61,724 nucleotides of DNA from an uncultured Nostocoides sp. GTDB taxonomy: Bacteria; Actinomycetota; Actinomycetes; Actinomycetales; Dermatophilaceae. Both the position numbers and the translations under genes were made by a program. The notes below the pieces were generated by a model that did not search any database, was not told where the DNA came from, and saw only the letters and a program-made list of their open reading frames with translations. Location of the stretch: positions 1 to 61,724 of the forward strand of contig CALMQX010000037.1 in the NCBI GenBank assembly GCA_937873315.1, given 5' to 3'. Below, in pieces: positions 1 through 8,158 of the stretch. The number at the start of each line of letters is the position of its first letter. Within the stretch, counting starts at the first letter, position 1.

Positions 1-1715
1 CGCAGCTCCGCGAGGTAGCCCGACTGCTCGAGGATCGCCGATAAGAGATCTGAGACGCCCGCGTCCTCGTCATCGCGCACCGCACCCAGCGACTCCAACA
101 GCCGGGTGAACGCCTCGATTGCGGAGACCGACCGGGTCGCGATCCCGGGTGCATCGGCAGCCCTCCCCAACGCCGCGATGAACGGGATCCGCTCGCGATC
201 CGCCAGTGCCGCCACACAGGCCTCTGCCCGATCGCCGATACCGCGCTTGGGTACATTGAGAATGCGTCGCAGGTTGACCGTGTCCGTGGGGTTCGAGAGC
301 ACCCGCAGGTAGGCCAAGGCATCCTTGACCTCTCGACGCTCGTAGAAGCGCGTGCCGCCAACGATCTTGTAAGGCAAGCCCACTCGAATGAGGACTTCCT
401 CGATCGCCCGCGACTGAGCGTTCGTTCGATAGAAGACGGCCACATCCCCCGGCCGCACGCCGTGCTCATCGCCCAGGGCGTCGATCCGCCGAGCAACGAA
501 GGCCGCCTCGTCATGCTCGTTGTCGCCGACATAGCCGACGATGGGCGCCCCATCGCCGCTATCGCTCCATAAGTTCTTGGGGCGACGCCCCTCATTGCGG
601 GCAATCACGGCATTGGCCGCCCGAAGGATCGTCTGCGTCGATCGATAATTCTGCTCCAGCAGAATGGTTCTCGCGTCCGGGTAGTCCGCCTCAAACTCGA
701 TGATGTTGCGGATCGAGGCGCCTCGGAAGGCGTAGATCGACTGATCGGCGTCACCGACCACGACGAGTTCACTGGGCGGCACCCGGAACTCGTCTTCGCC
801 GGCCTGCTCGACCCCCACCAACTCGCGGATCAGTTGGTACTGAGCGTGATTGGTGTCCTGGTACTCATCCACCATGACGTGCCGGAATCGTCGCCGATAG
901 TGCTCGGCCACCTCTGGGAACGCCTGCAGCATGTGGACCGTGGTCATGATGATGTCGTCGAAATCCAAGGCATTCGCCTGGCGCAGTCGACGCTGGTATG
1001 CCGTGTAGGCCTCGGCCAGCATCTGGTCCTGATGGGGGGACGCCTCACCGACGGAGGCGGCATACGACTCCTCATCGATCAGTTCGTTCTTGAGGTTCGA
1101 GACTCGATGCGAGAAGGCCCGCGGTGCATACCGTTTGGGGTCAAGGTCCATATCGCGCAGCACCATCGACATCAGCCGCTGGGAGTCCGCCGCGTCATAA
1201 ATGGAGAAGGTCGACTTCATCCCGACCTTGGGTGCCTCGCGGCGCAGAATCCGCACACAGGCACTGTGGAAGGTCATCACCCACATCGCCTTGGCGCGCG
1301 GGCCGACCAAAGACTCAACCCGCTCGCGCATCTCGGCGGCGGCCTTATTGGTGAAGGTGATGGCCAGAACCTGGCCCGGCTGCACGCTCCGCTCGGCCAG
1401 CAGATAGGCAATCCGATGGGCGAGGACGCGAGTCTTCCCCGAGCCGGCGCCAGCCACGATGAGCAGCGGTCCACCCTCATGCACCACAGCCGCCCGCTGC
1501 TGAGGATTCAACCCCTCGAGCAAACTCTCTGGGTCCACCCGCGGGGCCGCACCCCAGGCCGGCGGAGGGCTGGAGGGCCGGCCTTGCGCGGCATCGACAG
1601 CCCACGAGGGCACGCCAGCAGCATTGACCAGCGCCGCGTGTGCGCTGGCGTGCGTCGCCGGGTCGACCGAGGGCTCGTCGCCGAAGAGGGGCAGGCCGTC
1701 AAACAGGGTGCTCAT
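1..1715 (-). CDS. pcrA: UvrD/PcrA-type superfamily 1 DNA helicase (C-terminus cut by window edge)
   Basis: ATP-dependent 3'-5' DNA helicase of repair and replication-conflict resolution. Read from the ATG at 1715, the protein shows the Q-motif GLNPQQRAAV near residue 70, Walker A GAGSGKT near 90, TFTNKAA (Ia), the DEYQDTN box (II), GDADQSIYAFRGA (III) and LEQNYRS (IV). It runs off the left edge after about 571 residues, so the last third of a typical 750-800 residue PcrA is missing. The first 65 residues are a low-complexity extension before the helicase core, as is common in actinobacterial UvrD1. It could equally be called UvrD; the subfamily cannot be settled without the C-terminus. Confidence 0.93.
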   Translation of the reverse strand, partial: MSTLFDGLPLFGDEPSVDPATHASAHAALVNAAGVPSWAVDAAQGRPSSPPPAWGAAPRVDPESLLEGLNPQQRAAVVHEGGPLLIVAGAGSGKTRVLAHRIAYLLAERSVQPGQVLAITFTNKAAAEMRERVESLVGPRAKAMWVMTFHSACVRILRREAPKVGMKSTFSIYDAADSQRLMSMVLRDMDLDPKRYAPRAFSHRVSNLKNELIDEESYAASVGEASPHQDQMLAEAYTAYQRRLRQANALDFDDIIMTTVHMLQAFPEVAEHYRRRFRHVMVDEYQDTNHAQYQLIRELVGVEQAGEDEFRVPPSELVVVGDADQSIYAFRGASIRNIIEFEADYPDARTILLEQNYRSTQTILRAANAVIARNEGRRPKNLWSDSGDGAPIVGYVGDNEHDEAAFVARRIDALGDEHGVRPGDVAVFYRTNAQSRAIEEVLIRVGLPYKIVGGTRFYERREVKDALAYLRVLSNPTDTVNLRRILNVPKRGIGDRAEACVAALADRERIPFIAALGRAADAPGIATRSVSAIEAFTRLLESLGAVRDDEDAGVSDLLSAILEQSGYLAEL

Positions 1716-1728
1716 GTCGCACCCAACC

Positions 1729-2193
1729 CTATGCCGCCGCGGTGACGACCTCTTCGATCCGGCGCAGCGTCGCCACCATGTTGCGGCGGGTCAGACCGGC
1801 GAGGCGGCCCATGGCGAGCCGTCCGGGCCAGGCTTCGGTCGAGGTATCCCAGGTCTCCCTCACGAGAGTCCCGCCGTCGACGGGCTCGAGCTCGTAGCGC
1901 CAGGTCCGCCCGGTGAAGAGCTTGTCCAGTGGGCTCGCGGCGAGCGTGCGCCACGCGATCCGCCGGTTCTCCTCGAACTCGGTCACCTCATTGCGAGTGG
2001 CGTAGGTGACCTTCCAGTCCATATTCATGCCGAAGGAGTCGCCGAGCGCGAGCCGACGGGCACGATCGGAGCGGGGACCCACGACAGTCCCGGATCCGTC
2101 AATCTCGACATGCCGCGCCGGATCGGCGAGGAGATCGAAGATGGTCGCGGCGGGGGCAGGGATCACGCGTTCAACGCTGACAACGACAGGCAT
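1729..2193 (-). CDS. SRPBCC-family (START/polyketide cyclase-like) protein
   Basis: A 154-residue protein starting MPVVVSVERVIPAPAATIFDLLADPARHVEIDGSGTV, the standard beginning of the SRPBCC helix-grip fold that binds hydrophobic ligands in a deep cavity. The middle carries the usual strand pattern (ENRRIAWRTLA, YELEPVDGGTLVRETWD), and the C-terminal helix RRNMVATLRRIEEVV ends the domain. It lies 13 bases upstream of the pcrA start on the same strand and may share its transcript. The ligand is unknown. The family also includes coenzyme Q-binding and polyketide cyclase proteins, and nothing here separates them. Confidence 0.85.
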   Translation of the reverse strand: MPVVVSVERVIPAPAATIFDLLADPARHVEIDGSGTVVGPRSDRARRLALGDSFGMNMDWKVTYATRNEVTEFEENRRIAWRTLAASPLDKLFTGRTWRYELEPVDGGTLVRETWDTSTEAWPGRLAMGRLAGLTRRNMVATLRRIEEVVTAAA

Positions 2194-2264
2194 GGCCCGA
2201 CTCTAGGCGAAGGCCACCGCGCAGCTCGCGCGCAATCCCCTTCGTGCGCACGAGCGTCGCGGCA

Positions 2265-2270
2265 TAGGCT
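2265..2270 (+). promoter_or_regulatory. Leaderless-type -10 element of the PolDom gene
   Basis: TAGGCT within CATAGGCT ends 6 bases before the GTG start at 2277. No Shine-Dalgarno sequence fits in the gap, so transcription probably begins at or beside the start codon. Confidence 0.5.
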
Positions 2271-2276
2271 GCACGG

Positions 2277-3743
2277 GTGGCACGTAGCGGCGAGTTCGGA
2301 GAGCCCGTCATCCTCGACGTGGACGGCTTCGACGTGCGCATCTCCAATCCGCGCCGGCCGTACTTCTCCGCCCGCGGCGAGACCAAGCTCGATCTCGCCG
2401 AGTACTACCGATCGGTGGGCCCGGGCATCGTGCGGGCCCTGCGCGAGCGGCCCTGCATGCTGCACCGCTTCCCCGATGGCGTCGACGGCGAGAAGGTCCA
2501 CCAAAAGCGGCTCCCCCGCGGCGCACCCCCATGGGTCGAGACCGTGCGACTGCATTTTCCCCGCTGGGGTCTGCACGCCGACGAGCTCTGTGTGACCCGC
2601 CTCGCGGATGTCATCTGGGCGGTCCAGATGTCCACCGTCGAGTTCCACCCGTGGAACAGTCGACGCGCCGACACTGAGGTTCCGGATGAGTGGCGGATCG
2701 ACCTCGACCCCATGCCCGACGCTCCGTATGCCGCTGTCCGCCGCTCGGCGCGGGTCGCCCAGGAAGTGCTCGCGGAGTTGGGGGCGGTGGGTTGGCCCAA
2801 GACCAGCGGCGGCAAGGGCCTGCATATCTACGTCCGAATTGCGCCGGAGTATGGCTTCGGCGACGTGCGGCGCGCCGCCCTCGCCTTCGCCCGCGAGGTC
2901 GAGCGCCGACTACCCGACGACATCACGACCACGTGGTGGCGCAAGGACCGGCCACCGGACGCGGTCTTCGTTGACTACAACCAGAATGCCCGCGATCACA
3001 CCATCGCAGCGGCCTATTCGGTGCGCGGGACCCCGCAGGGGCGGGTCTCCGCCCCGCTGCGCTGGGACGAGATCGACGACGCCGAGCCGGACGACTTCAC
3101 CATCGCCACCATGCCTGCGCGCTTTGCAGAGTTGGGCGATCTGCATGAGGGGATTGACGACGCGGTCTTCTCGATCGCACCCCTGCTCGAGTGGGCGGAG
3201 CGCGACGAGCGGGCGGGCGCTGCACCCCCTGAGGAGTTATCGGAGACCGAGCCACACGCTGCCCCGACCCTCGCTCGCCCGCGGACCCGCCGCGCCGCAG
3301 GCGCCTCCACGAGTTCGGCGACGGCCGCTCGGAGCCGACCGAACTCCCCGACCGGCAAGGTCAGCACGGCCCGGGCGGCCCGTGGCGACCGACCCGTCTT
3401 TGCCTACATCGCGTCCCTCCCCGAGGCAGAGCGCGGCATTGCCGAAGCGGTGGATACCTTGGCCGCTAACACCCTGCCAACCCTCACGCGATCGGTGAAA
3501 TGGGGCATGGCCTACTACGGCGTCGGCAACGGCTGGTGTTTCAGTTGCGGGAGCATCGATGGCGTGGTGTCCGTGATGTTCATCAATGGCACCGCGCTGG
3601 ACCCGGTCCCACCTGTGAAGCCGGTGGCCATGGGGCGGGCCACTCGCGGCATTCAGCTCCGCACGCTCAGCGACCTTGACGCCGAGCAACTGGCGGCGTG
3701 GATGCGCCAAGCCACCTCCGTGCCCGGCATCGGCCGCGGCTGA
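2277..3743 (+). CDS. LigD-type polymerase/primase domain fused to a C-terminal DUF1801 domain
   Basis: Residues 1-310 match the archaeo-eukaryotic primase-like polymerase domain of bacterial NHEJ ligase D: RPYFSARGETKLDLAEYY, the metal-binding DEWRIDLDP, TSGGKGLHIYVRI, and FVDYNQNARDHTIAAAYSVR. This domain adds (ribo)nucleotides at double-strand break ends. After a basic, Ala/Ser-rich linker (about 325-375) comes FAYIASLPEAERGIAEAVDTL through VKWGMAYYGVGNGWCFSCG, a DUF1801 (YdhG-like) domain of unknown function. No ligase or nuclease domain is present and no ku gene is in the window, so this is a stand-alone PolDom protein. The GTG start is supported by a -10 element 6 bases upstream. The fusion to DUF1801 is unusual. 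Confidence 0.88.
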   Translation: MARSGEFGEPVILDVDGFDVRISNPRRPYFSARGETKLDLAEYYRSVGPGIVRALRERPCMLHRFPDGVDGEKVHQKRLPRGAPPWVETVRLHFPRWGLHADELCVTRLADVIWAVQMSTVEFHPWNSRRADTEVPDEWRIDLDPMPDAPYAAVRRSARVAQEVLAELGAVGWPKTSGGKGLHIYVRIAPEYGFGDVRRAALAFAREVERRLPDDITTTWWRKDRPPDAVFVDYNQNARDHTIAAAYSVRGTPQGRVSAPLRWDEIDDAEPDDFTIATMPARFAELGDLHEGIDDAVFSIAPLLEWAERDERAGAAPPEELSETEPHAAPTLARPRTRRAAGASTSSATAARSRPNSPTGKVSTARAARGDRPVFAYIASLPEAERGIAEAVDTLAANTLPTLTRSVKWGMAYYGVGNGWCFSCGSIDGVVSVMFINGTALDPVPPVKPVAMGRATRGIQLRTLSDLDAEQLAAWMRQATSVPGIGRG

Positions 3744-3752
3744 GGCGAGTCC

Positions 3753-4187
3753 ATGGATCTCATCGTGCCACCCGGCCCTGGCATTCCGCGCGGCCTCGTC
3801 ATTCCCAATGATGCACTCCTGGAGCGCTTCTCGCGATCTTCTGGACCTGGCGGGCAGGGCGTGAACACCGCTGATAGCCGGGTCGAACTCGAACTCTCAC
3901 TGGCTACCACCCCCGGGCTCACAGACTCCCAGCGCCGTCGGGTCATTGCCGCCCTGGGCGAGCGCATCGTCGTCACCGCCTCCGAGCATCGGCAACAGCG
4001 CCGGAACCGGGTGGCCGCCCGCGAGCGTCTCGCGGACCTCCTCCGGGAAGCGCTTGCCCCACCTCCCCCAGCGCGCCGGGCCACTCGCCCCACGCGAGCC
4101 TCCCAGGAGCGTCGCCTCGACGCCAAGCGCCAGCGCTCCTGGGTCAAGTCGAACCGGGGCCGCCTCGACGGCACCCATGATGGCTGA
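3753..4187 (+). CDS. arfB: Alternative ribosome-rescue factor, class I release-factor-like (ArfB/YaeJ)
   Basis: A 144-residue protein with the GGQ peptidyl-tRNA hydrolysis motif in SRSSGPGGQGVNTADSRVEL (near residue 35) and no stop-codon recognition domain. The C-terminal tail is strongly basic (ASQERRLDAKRQRSWVKSNRGR), which in ArfB inserts into the empty mRNA channel of stalled ribosomes. Length and architecture match E. coli YaeJ (140 residues). It starts 9 bases after the PolDom gene, and its last 11 bases overlap the start of the uracil-DNA glycosylase gene, so the three genes probably form an operon. Confidence 0.92.
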   Translation: MDLIVPPGPGIPRGLVIPNDALLERFSRSSGPGGQGVNTADSRVELELSLATTPGLTDSQRRRVIAALGERIVVTASEHRQQRRNRVAARERLADLLREALAPPPPARRATRPTRASQERRLDAKRQRSWVKSNRGRLDGTHDG

Positions 4188-5028
4188 GCCGCCCCCACTC
4201 GAGGTCCGCCTCGACCGCCATCCGGTGACCGGCGAGCTATTCCCGTCACCCGCCCTGCCGGGCTGCGGTTGGCCGGGGGACCCAGCCAGCCCGACCACGC
4301 CCATCGCGGGCACCCCGGCGGCCGTGCGTCGGCTCGCGACTTCCGCCAGCGAGATCCCCGAGCTGCAGGCCCGCCTCTCGGTATGCCGCGCCTGCCCCCG
4401 CCTGGTCCGTTGGCGCGAGTCGGTGGCCGTCGCGGGCCGGCGCGCCTCCTTCGCCGAAGAGCCGTACTGGGGGCGACCGGGACCGTCCTTCGGCGATCCT
4501 GAGGCACCCGTACTCTTGGTCGGGCTTGCCCCGGCCGCCAATGGCACCAATCGCACCGGCCGGATGTTCACCGGCGACTCCTCGGGTGATTTCCTGTATG
4601 CCGCACTCCACCGCACCGGCTTCGCGAGCCAGCCGACCTCGCAAGGTGCCGGGGATGGCCAGGTGCTCCGCGGCATACGCATCGTGGCGGCCGTGCGCTG
4701 CGCACCCCCGGAGAACAAGCCCACCGCCCAAGAGCAGGCCACCTGCCGACCGTGGCTTCAGCGCGATCTCGAGCTGGCTGCGCCGCACCTTCGCTCGGTC
4801 CTCACCTTGGGAAGCATCGGTTGGGACGCCGCGCTCGCAGGCGCCCGCGCAGTGGGATGGACTGTGCCACAACGCAAGCCACGCTTTGCCCATGGCGCCC
4901 AGGCTGAGCTCGGTCTCCCCGACGGGCGGATCGTGCGCCTGGTGGCGTCCTATCACGTGAGCCCGCACAACACCTTCACCAAGAGACTCACCCCGGAGAT
5001 GCTCGACGCGATCCTCAGCACACTGTGA
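4177..5028 (+). CDS. udgB: Family 5 uracil-DNA glycosylase (UDGb)
   Basis: Removes uracil, and in known members hypoxanthine and other deaminated bases, from DNA with an iron-sulfur-stabilised fold. Motif A reads LLVGLAPAANGTNRTGRMFT, the family 5 form that lacks the polar catalytic residue, and motif B reads SYHVSPHNTFTKRL. Cysteines in CRACPRL and in VRCAPPENKPTAQEQATC suit the 4Fe-4S cluster. I chose the ATG at 4177 because upstream codons of the same frame only shadow arfB. The 11-base overlap with arfB suggests translational coupling. GC-rich genomes depend on repair of cytosine deamination. Confidence 0.93.
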   Translation: MMAEPPPLEVRLDRHPVTGELFPSPALPGCGWPGDPASPTTPIAGTPAAVRRLATSASEIPELQARLSVCRACPRLVRWRESVAVAGRRASFAEEPYWGRPGPSFGDPEAPVLLVGLAPAANGTNRTGRMFTGDSSGDFLYAALHRTGFASQPTSQGAGDGQVLRGIRIVAAVRCAPPENKPTAQEQATCRPWLQRDLELAAPHLRSVLTLGSIGWDAALAGARAVGWTVPQRKPRFAHGAQAELGLPDGRIVRLVASYHVSPHNTFTKRLTPEMLDAILSTL

Positions 5029-5052
5029 CGCCCGCGGTCCTGTCCTCGCAGG

Positions 5053-5925
5053 TCAAGGTGGGGTCAGGTCGCCCGCTCCAGGATCCGCCCGGACGCCCTC
5101 GGGTGCATCCCACAACTCCAAGGTCTGCAGCGTCCAGAACACGACAAAGGCACCGATGACGACGACTTCGATCCAGAAGGTGGCGTGATCCCACCCGCGC
5201 AGCCAGGTCACCGCGCCCATCAGGGCGACCAAGCCCAGGGTCACCACGGCGACCAGCAGATAGCGGTTGCTCACGGCTTTGGCGTCCACTCGACCCTCGT
5301 GGGCACGAGCGAAGCTCACCGCATTGGCCACCATCACCGCTAACAGGACGACGAAGAGCGGGATGGCCGCAAGGTAGTGCGCCCACCGGTCAAAGAAGGT
5401 GCGCTGGAAGAGGAAGAGCGCGATCCCGATGCTCACCAAGGCGACCGTCACGACCAGGCCGATGACATCACCCCGAGACACCTTCCCGTTGCCCTCGCGG
5501 CGTGCCACGATCCACGCGACCAGGGTGGCCAGCACCCCGGCAATGAGGAATGCGCCCACATTGTTCTTGATATTCGCGCCACCATCGGTGGCGGACGCCC
5601 ATGGGGTGGACTGGCATTCGCGAGGGTCGATGATCGGCACGAAGGCGACGATCGGAGCCAACGCCCCGGCCACATTGAGCAGGACATCCTCGATCTCGGT
5701 GTTGCCCTTGATGATGACCAGACAGGCGCCCACGGCGACCAGGGACGCGATGAACACGCCACGAACCGGAGTCCAGTAATACGAGCTGATGGACGTTCGC
5801 CAGCAGCCCGCTCCGGAGGCAAATACCTCGATCAGGACTGAAACCCCCAGCAAGATGACCAGGCCGATCATCACCAGCCGCAAGTATCGATAGCTCTTCA
5901 GTACGTAGGGGTTCAGCGGTGTCAT
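5053..5925 (-). CDS. Polytopic membrane protein of unknown function
   Basis: A 290-residue protein with about seven or eight hydrophobic segments: MIGLVILLGVSVLI, GVFIASLVAVGACLVII, VAGALAPIVAFVPII, VGAFLIAGVLATLVAWIV, VIGLVVTVALVSIGIALFLF, YLAAIPLFVVLLAVMVANAV, YLLVAVVTLGLVALMGAVTW and WIEVVVIGAFVVFW. The loop SISSYYWTPVRGVF after the first segment recalls a motif of uncharacterised actinobacterial membrane proteins. No enzyme or transporter motif is visible. It converges on the udgB gene and starts about 100 bases from the divergent PIG-L gene. Confidence 0.75.
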   Translation of the reverse strand: MTPLNPYVLKSYRYLRLVMIGLVILLGVSVLIEVFASGAGCWRTSISSYYWTPVRGVFIASLVAVGACLVIIKGNTEIEDVLLNVAGALAPIVAFVPIIDPRECQSTPWASATDGGANIKNNVGAFLIAGVLATLVAWIVARREGNGKVSRGDVIGLVVTVALVSIGIALFLFQRTFFDRWAHYLAAIPLFVVLLAVMVANAVSFARAHEGRVDAKAVSNRYLLVAVVTLGLVALMGAVTWLRGWDHATFWIEVVVIGAFVVFWTLQTLELWDAPEGVRADPGAGDLTPP

Positions 5926-6014
5926 GGCCCATCTCCTCGTCCCGATGGAGGCAGTATGCCGCCCTGCACACCCAAGAGGACAGGGCCGCTGTCAGTGATA
6001 CCGACCCGGGGTCA

Positions 6015-6020
6015 TAGGCT
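6015..6020 (+). promoter_or_regulatory. Leaderless-type -10 element of the PIG-L gene
   Basis: TAGGCT, again in the context CATAGGCT as at 2263, ends 8 bases before the ATG at 6029. The intervening pyrimidine run carries no ribosome binding site. Confidence 0.45.
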
Positions 6021-6028
6021 TCTCTCTT

Positions 6029-6745
6029 ATGGCCACTCCACGACATGACGACGAGATCGAGCGCGCACTCGTCATCGCCGCACACCCGGATGACGCAGAT
6101 TTTGGGGCCGGCGCGACCATCAGCCGGTGGACTTCACACGGCATCGCGGTCACCGAGCTCTACCTCACCCGCGGCGAGCAGGGCGGCCGACCGGATGCGG
6201 ATACCGAAGCCATGCCGAGGATCCGCGAGCGCGAGCAGCGCGCCGCCGCCCACCTGCGCGGGGTGGAGGACGTGCGTTTCCTCGAGGGCTACCGCGACGG
6301 CTGGCTGGTGCCAGAATTCGAGTTGGTGCGGCGAATCGTCGAGGTTATTCGCGATGTCCGGCCGCAGCGGGTGCTTTGTCAGTCCCCCGAACGCAATTAC
6401 GACCGGCTTCAGGCGAGCCACCCTGATCACTTGGCGGCGGGTGAGTCGGCCTTGCGGGCGATTTACCCAGCTGCCGAAAACCCCTTTGCCTGGCCGGAAC
6501 TTGCGTTGCCCTTCTGGCATGTCGGCGAGATCTGGCTGATGGCACACCCGACCCCGGATCATGTCGTCGACGTCACGGATACCTTCGACCGCAAGGTGGC
6601 GGCGCTGCATGCCCATGAGTCTCAGACCAGCCACCGGGACGACCTCGAGGACTTCCTGAACCAATGGGCCGCTCGCCTGGCCACCGCCCACGGCTTGCCG
6701 GAGGGTCGTCGGGCGGAGGCCTTCAAGGTGATCACGCTGAACTAG
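6029..6745 (+). CDS. PIG-L/LmbE-family zinc-dependent N-acetylglucosamine deacetylase-like protein
   Basis: A 238-residue protein with the zinc-binding AHPDDADFGAGATI near residue 15 and the second motif SHPDHLAAGESALRAIYP near 130. The family includes MshB (deacetylation of GlcNAc-Ins in mycothiol synthesis), Mca (mycothiol-conjugate amidase) and GlcNAc-PI deacetylases. The short length and the HPDH motif fit LmbE-like deacetylases, but neither substrate nor pathway can be read from the sequence. A second, distinct PIG-L protein lies at 13.5 kb. The likely promoter gives a leaderless message. Confidence 0.88.
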   Translation: MATPRHDDEIERALVIAAHPDDADFGAGATISRWTSHGIAVTELYLTRGEQGGRPDADTEAMPRIREREQRAAAHLRGVEDVRFLEGYRDGWLVPEFELVRRIVEVIRDVRPQRVLCQSPERNYDRLQASHPDHLAAGESALRAIYPAAENPFAWPELALPFWHVGEIWLMAHPTPDHVVDVTDTFDRKVAALHAHESQTSHRDDLEDFLNQWAARLATAHGLPEGRRAEAFKVITLN

Positions 6746-6770
6746 ACCACCGGGGCATAAGTTGGACGCC

Positions 6771-7754
6771 ATGGACAACCCCAGCCTCGTCGTCACAGCC
6801 CACGGTGGACCCGAGGTTCTGCGGGTCCAGGACCGGGCCGTGCCCCAGCCACAAGAGCACGAAGTGCTCGTGGAGTGCGTTGCGGCCGGGGTGAACTTCA
6901 TCGATATCTACCAGCGACAAGGGGTGTACCCGAGCGCGCCACCCTACGTCCTCGGCCTCGAAGGTGCCGGGACGGTGGTCTCCGTGGGCTCCGCAGTGCG
7001 CTCACTATCCGTTGGCGATCGGGTGGCCTGGCCCTTCCAGATGGGGAGCGCAGCCAGGTACCTCGCCCTCCCGGAGGCATCGGTCGTGACCGTGCCTACG
7101 GAGGTCCCACTCGAGACCGCGGCCGCGGGGATACTGCAGGGGCTCACTGCGCATTTCCTGGTCCGCAGCACGTATGCCGTACGCCCCGGCGACTGGGCTC
7201 TGGTGCACGCGGCGGCCGGAGGTGTGGGCCAACTACTCGTGCAGTGGATTACCGCTCTCGGTGGGCGGGTGATCGCCACCGCGGGGTCCGAGGAGAAGTG
7301 CGCCACCGCGCTCCGCCTTGGTGCAGTCGCCGCACTGGATTACACCCGAACCGAGAACCTGGCGGGTGTCGTGCGCGAGCGCACCGGTGGGCAAGGCGTC
7401 GATGTCGCCTATGACGGGGTGGGCCGCGACACCTTCGACGCTTCGCTGGCCAGCCTGCGGCTGCGCGGAATGCTCGTGCTCTTCGGTGGCGCCAGCGGTC
7501 AGGTGCCGCCCTTCGACCTGCAGCGACTCAACGCCGCGGGTTCGGTGTACGTCACGCGTCCATCCCTCCCCCATTACCTTGAGGGCGAGGGTGAGCTCGC
7601 GTGGAGGGCAGGGGAACTCTTTTCGGCCATCGCCGACGGAACCCTGAGCGTCGCGATCGGGGGACGCTATCCGCTGGCCGAGGCCGCGCGAGCGTATGCC
7701 GACCTCGAAGGCCGTCGTACCCAGGGCAAACTTCTCCTGCTGCCCCACGAATGA
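6771..7754 (+). CDS. qorA: Zinc-independent quinone oxidoreductase (MDR superfamily)
   Basis: NAD(P)H:quinone reductase-like protein of 327 residues. The N-terminal GroES-like fold contains GVNFIDIYQRQGVYP and LGLEGAGTVVSVG; the Rossmann domain carries ALVHAAAGGVGQLLVQW. The zinc ligands of alcohol dehydrogenases are absent, which separates QOR from ADH. I prefer the ATG at 6771 over a TTG three codons earlier because a TAAGTT -10 element lies 7 bases before it. The stop overlaps an ATG of the downstream ArsC-like frame, so the two genes are probably cotranscribed. Confidence 0.9.
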   Translation: MDNPSLVVTAHGGPEVLRVQDRAVPQPQEHEVLVECVAAGVNFIDIYQRQGVYPSAPPYVLGLEGAGTVVSVGSAVRSLSVGDRVAWPFQMGSAARYLALPEASVVTVPTEVPLETAAAGILQGLTAHFLVRSTYAVRPGDWALVHAAAGGVGQLLVQWITALGGRVIATAGSEEKCATALRLGAVAALDYTRTENLAGVVRERTGGQGVDVAYDGVGRDTFDASLASLRLRGMLVLFGGASGQVPPFDLQRLNAAGSVYVTRPSLPHYLEGEGELAWRAGELFSAIADGTLSVAIGGRYPLAEAARAYADLEGRRTQGKLLLLPHE

Positions 7755-7768
7755 AGGGAGTCACCTCA

Positions 7769-8110
7769 ATGGACGTCACCATCTTGCACAACCCTCGGTG
7801 TTCGAAGTCCCGAGCAAGTCTCGAGCTTGTGCCGGACGCGCACGTCGTGAAGTACCTGGACGAGCCTTTGGACCGGGAGGCGGTCCTCCAGTTGCTGGCG
7901 GCGCTTGAGGACAGCCCCTCCGACCTGGTGCGTCGGGACCCGCTCTTTCACGAGTTGGGCCTGACCAACGCCGACGTCGAATCCGCTGAGCAGGTGGCTG
8001 ACCTGCTGTCGGCGCATCCGCAACTCATGGAACGCCCGGTCATCATCCGGGGCAACGCAGCGATCATCGGCCGCCCTACCGAGCGGATCGCTGCCTTCCT
8101 CGCAGACTGA
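7769..8110 (+). CDS. ArsC/Spx-type thioredoxin-fold protein (arsenate reductase-like)
   Basis: A 113-residue protein with ILHNPRCSKSRASLELV at the N-terminus; the cysteine of NPxCSKSR is the nucleophile of glutaredoxin-linked arsenate reductases (YfgD/ArsC family). The arginine motif ERPVIIRGNAAIIGRP near 92 completes the ArsC signature. The AAGGGAG ribosome binding site at 7754-7760 is 8 bases from the ATG at 7769, which decides this start over the ATG at 7751. No arsenical pump or ArsR regulator is nearby, so a housekeeping redox role is as likely as arsenic resistance. Confidence 0.88.
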   Translation: MDVTILHNPRCSKSRASLELVPDAHVVKYLDEPLDREAVLQLLAALEDSPSDLVRRDPLFHELGLTNADVESAEQVADLLSAHPQLMERPVIIRGNAAIIGRPTERIAAFLAD

Positions 8111-8158
8111 GGCGCCCATCGCGAGATCAGCTGGAGCTAGCGGCGGGCTGCCAGTCAG

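Noticed and set aside
2277-3743. Complete LigD
   Set aside because: There is only a polymerase domain; the C-terminal part matches DUF1801, with no ligase KxDG motif or phosphoesterase domain.
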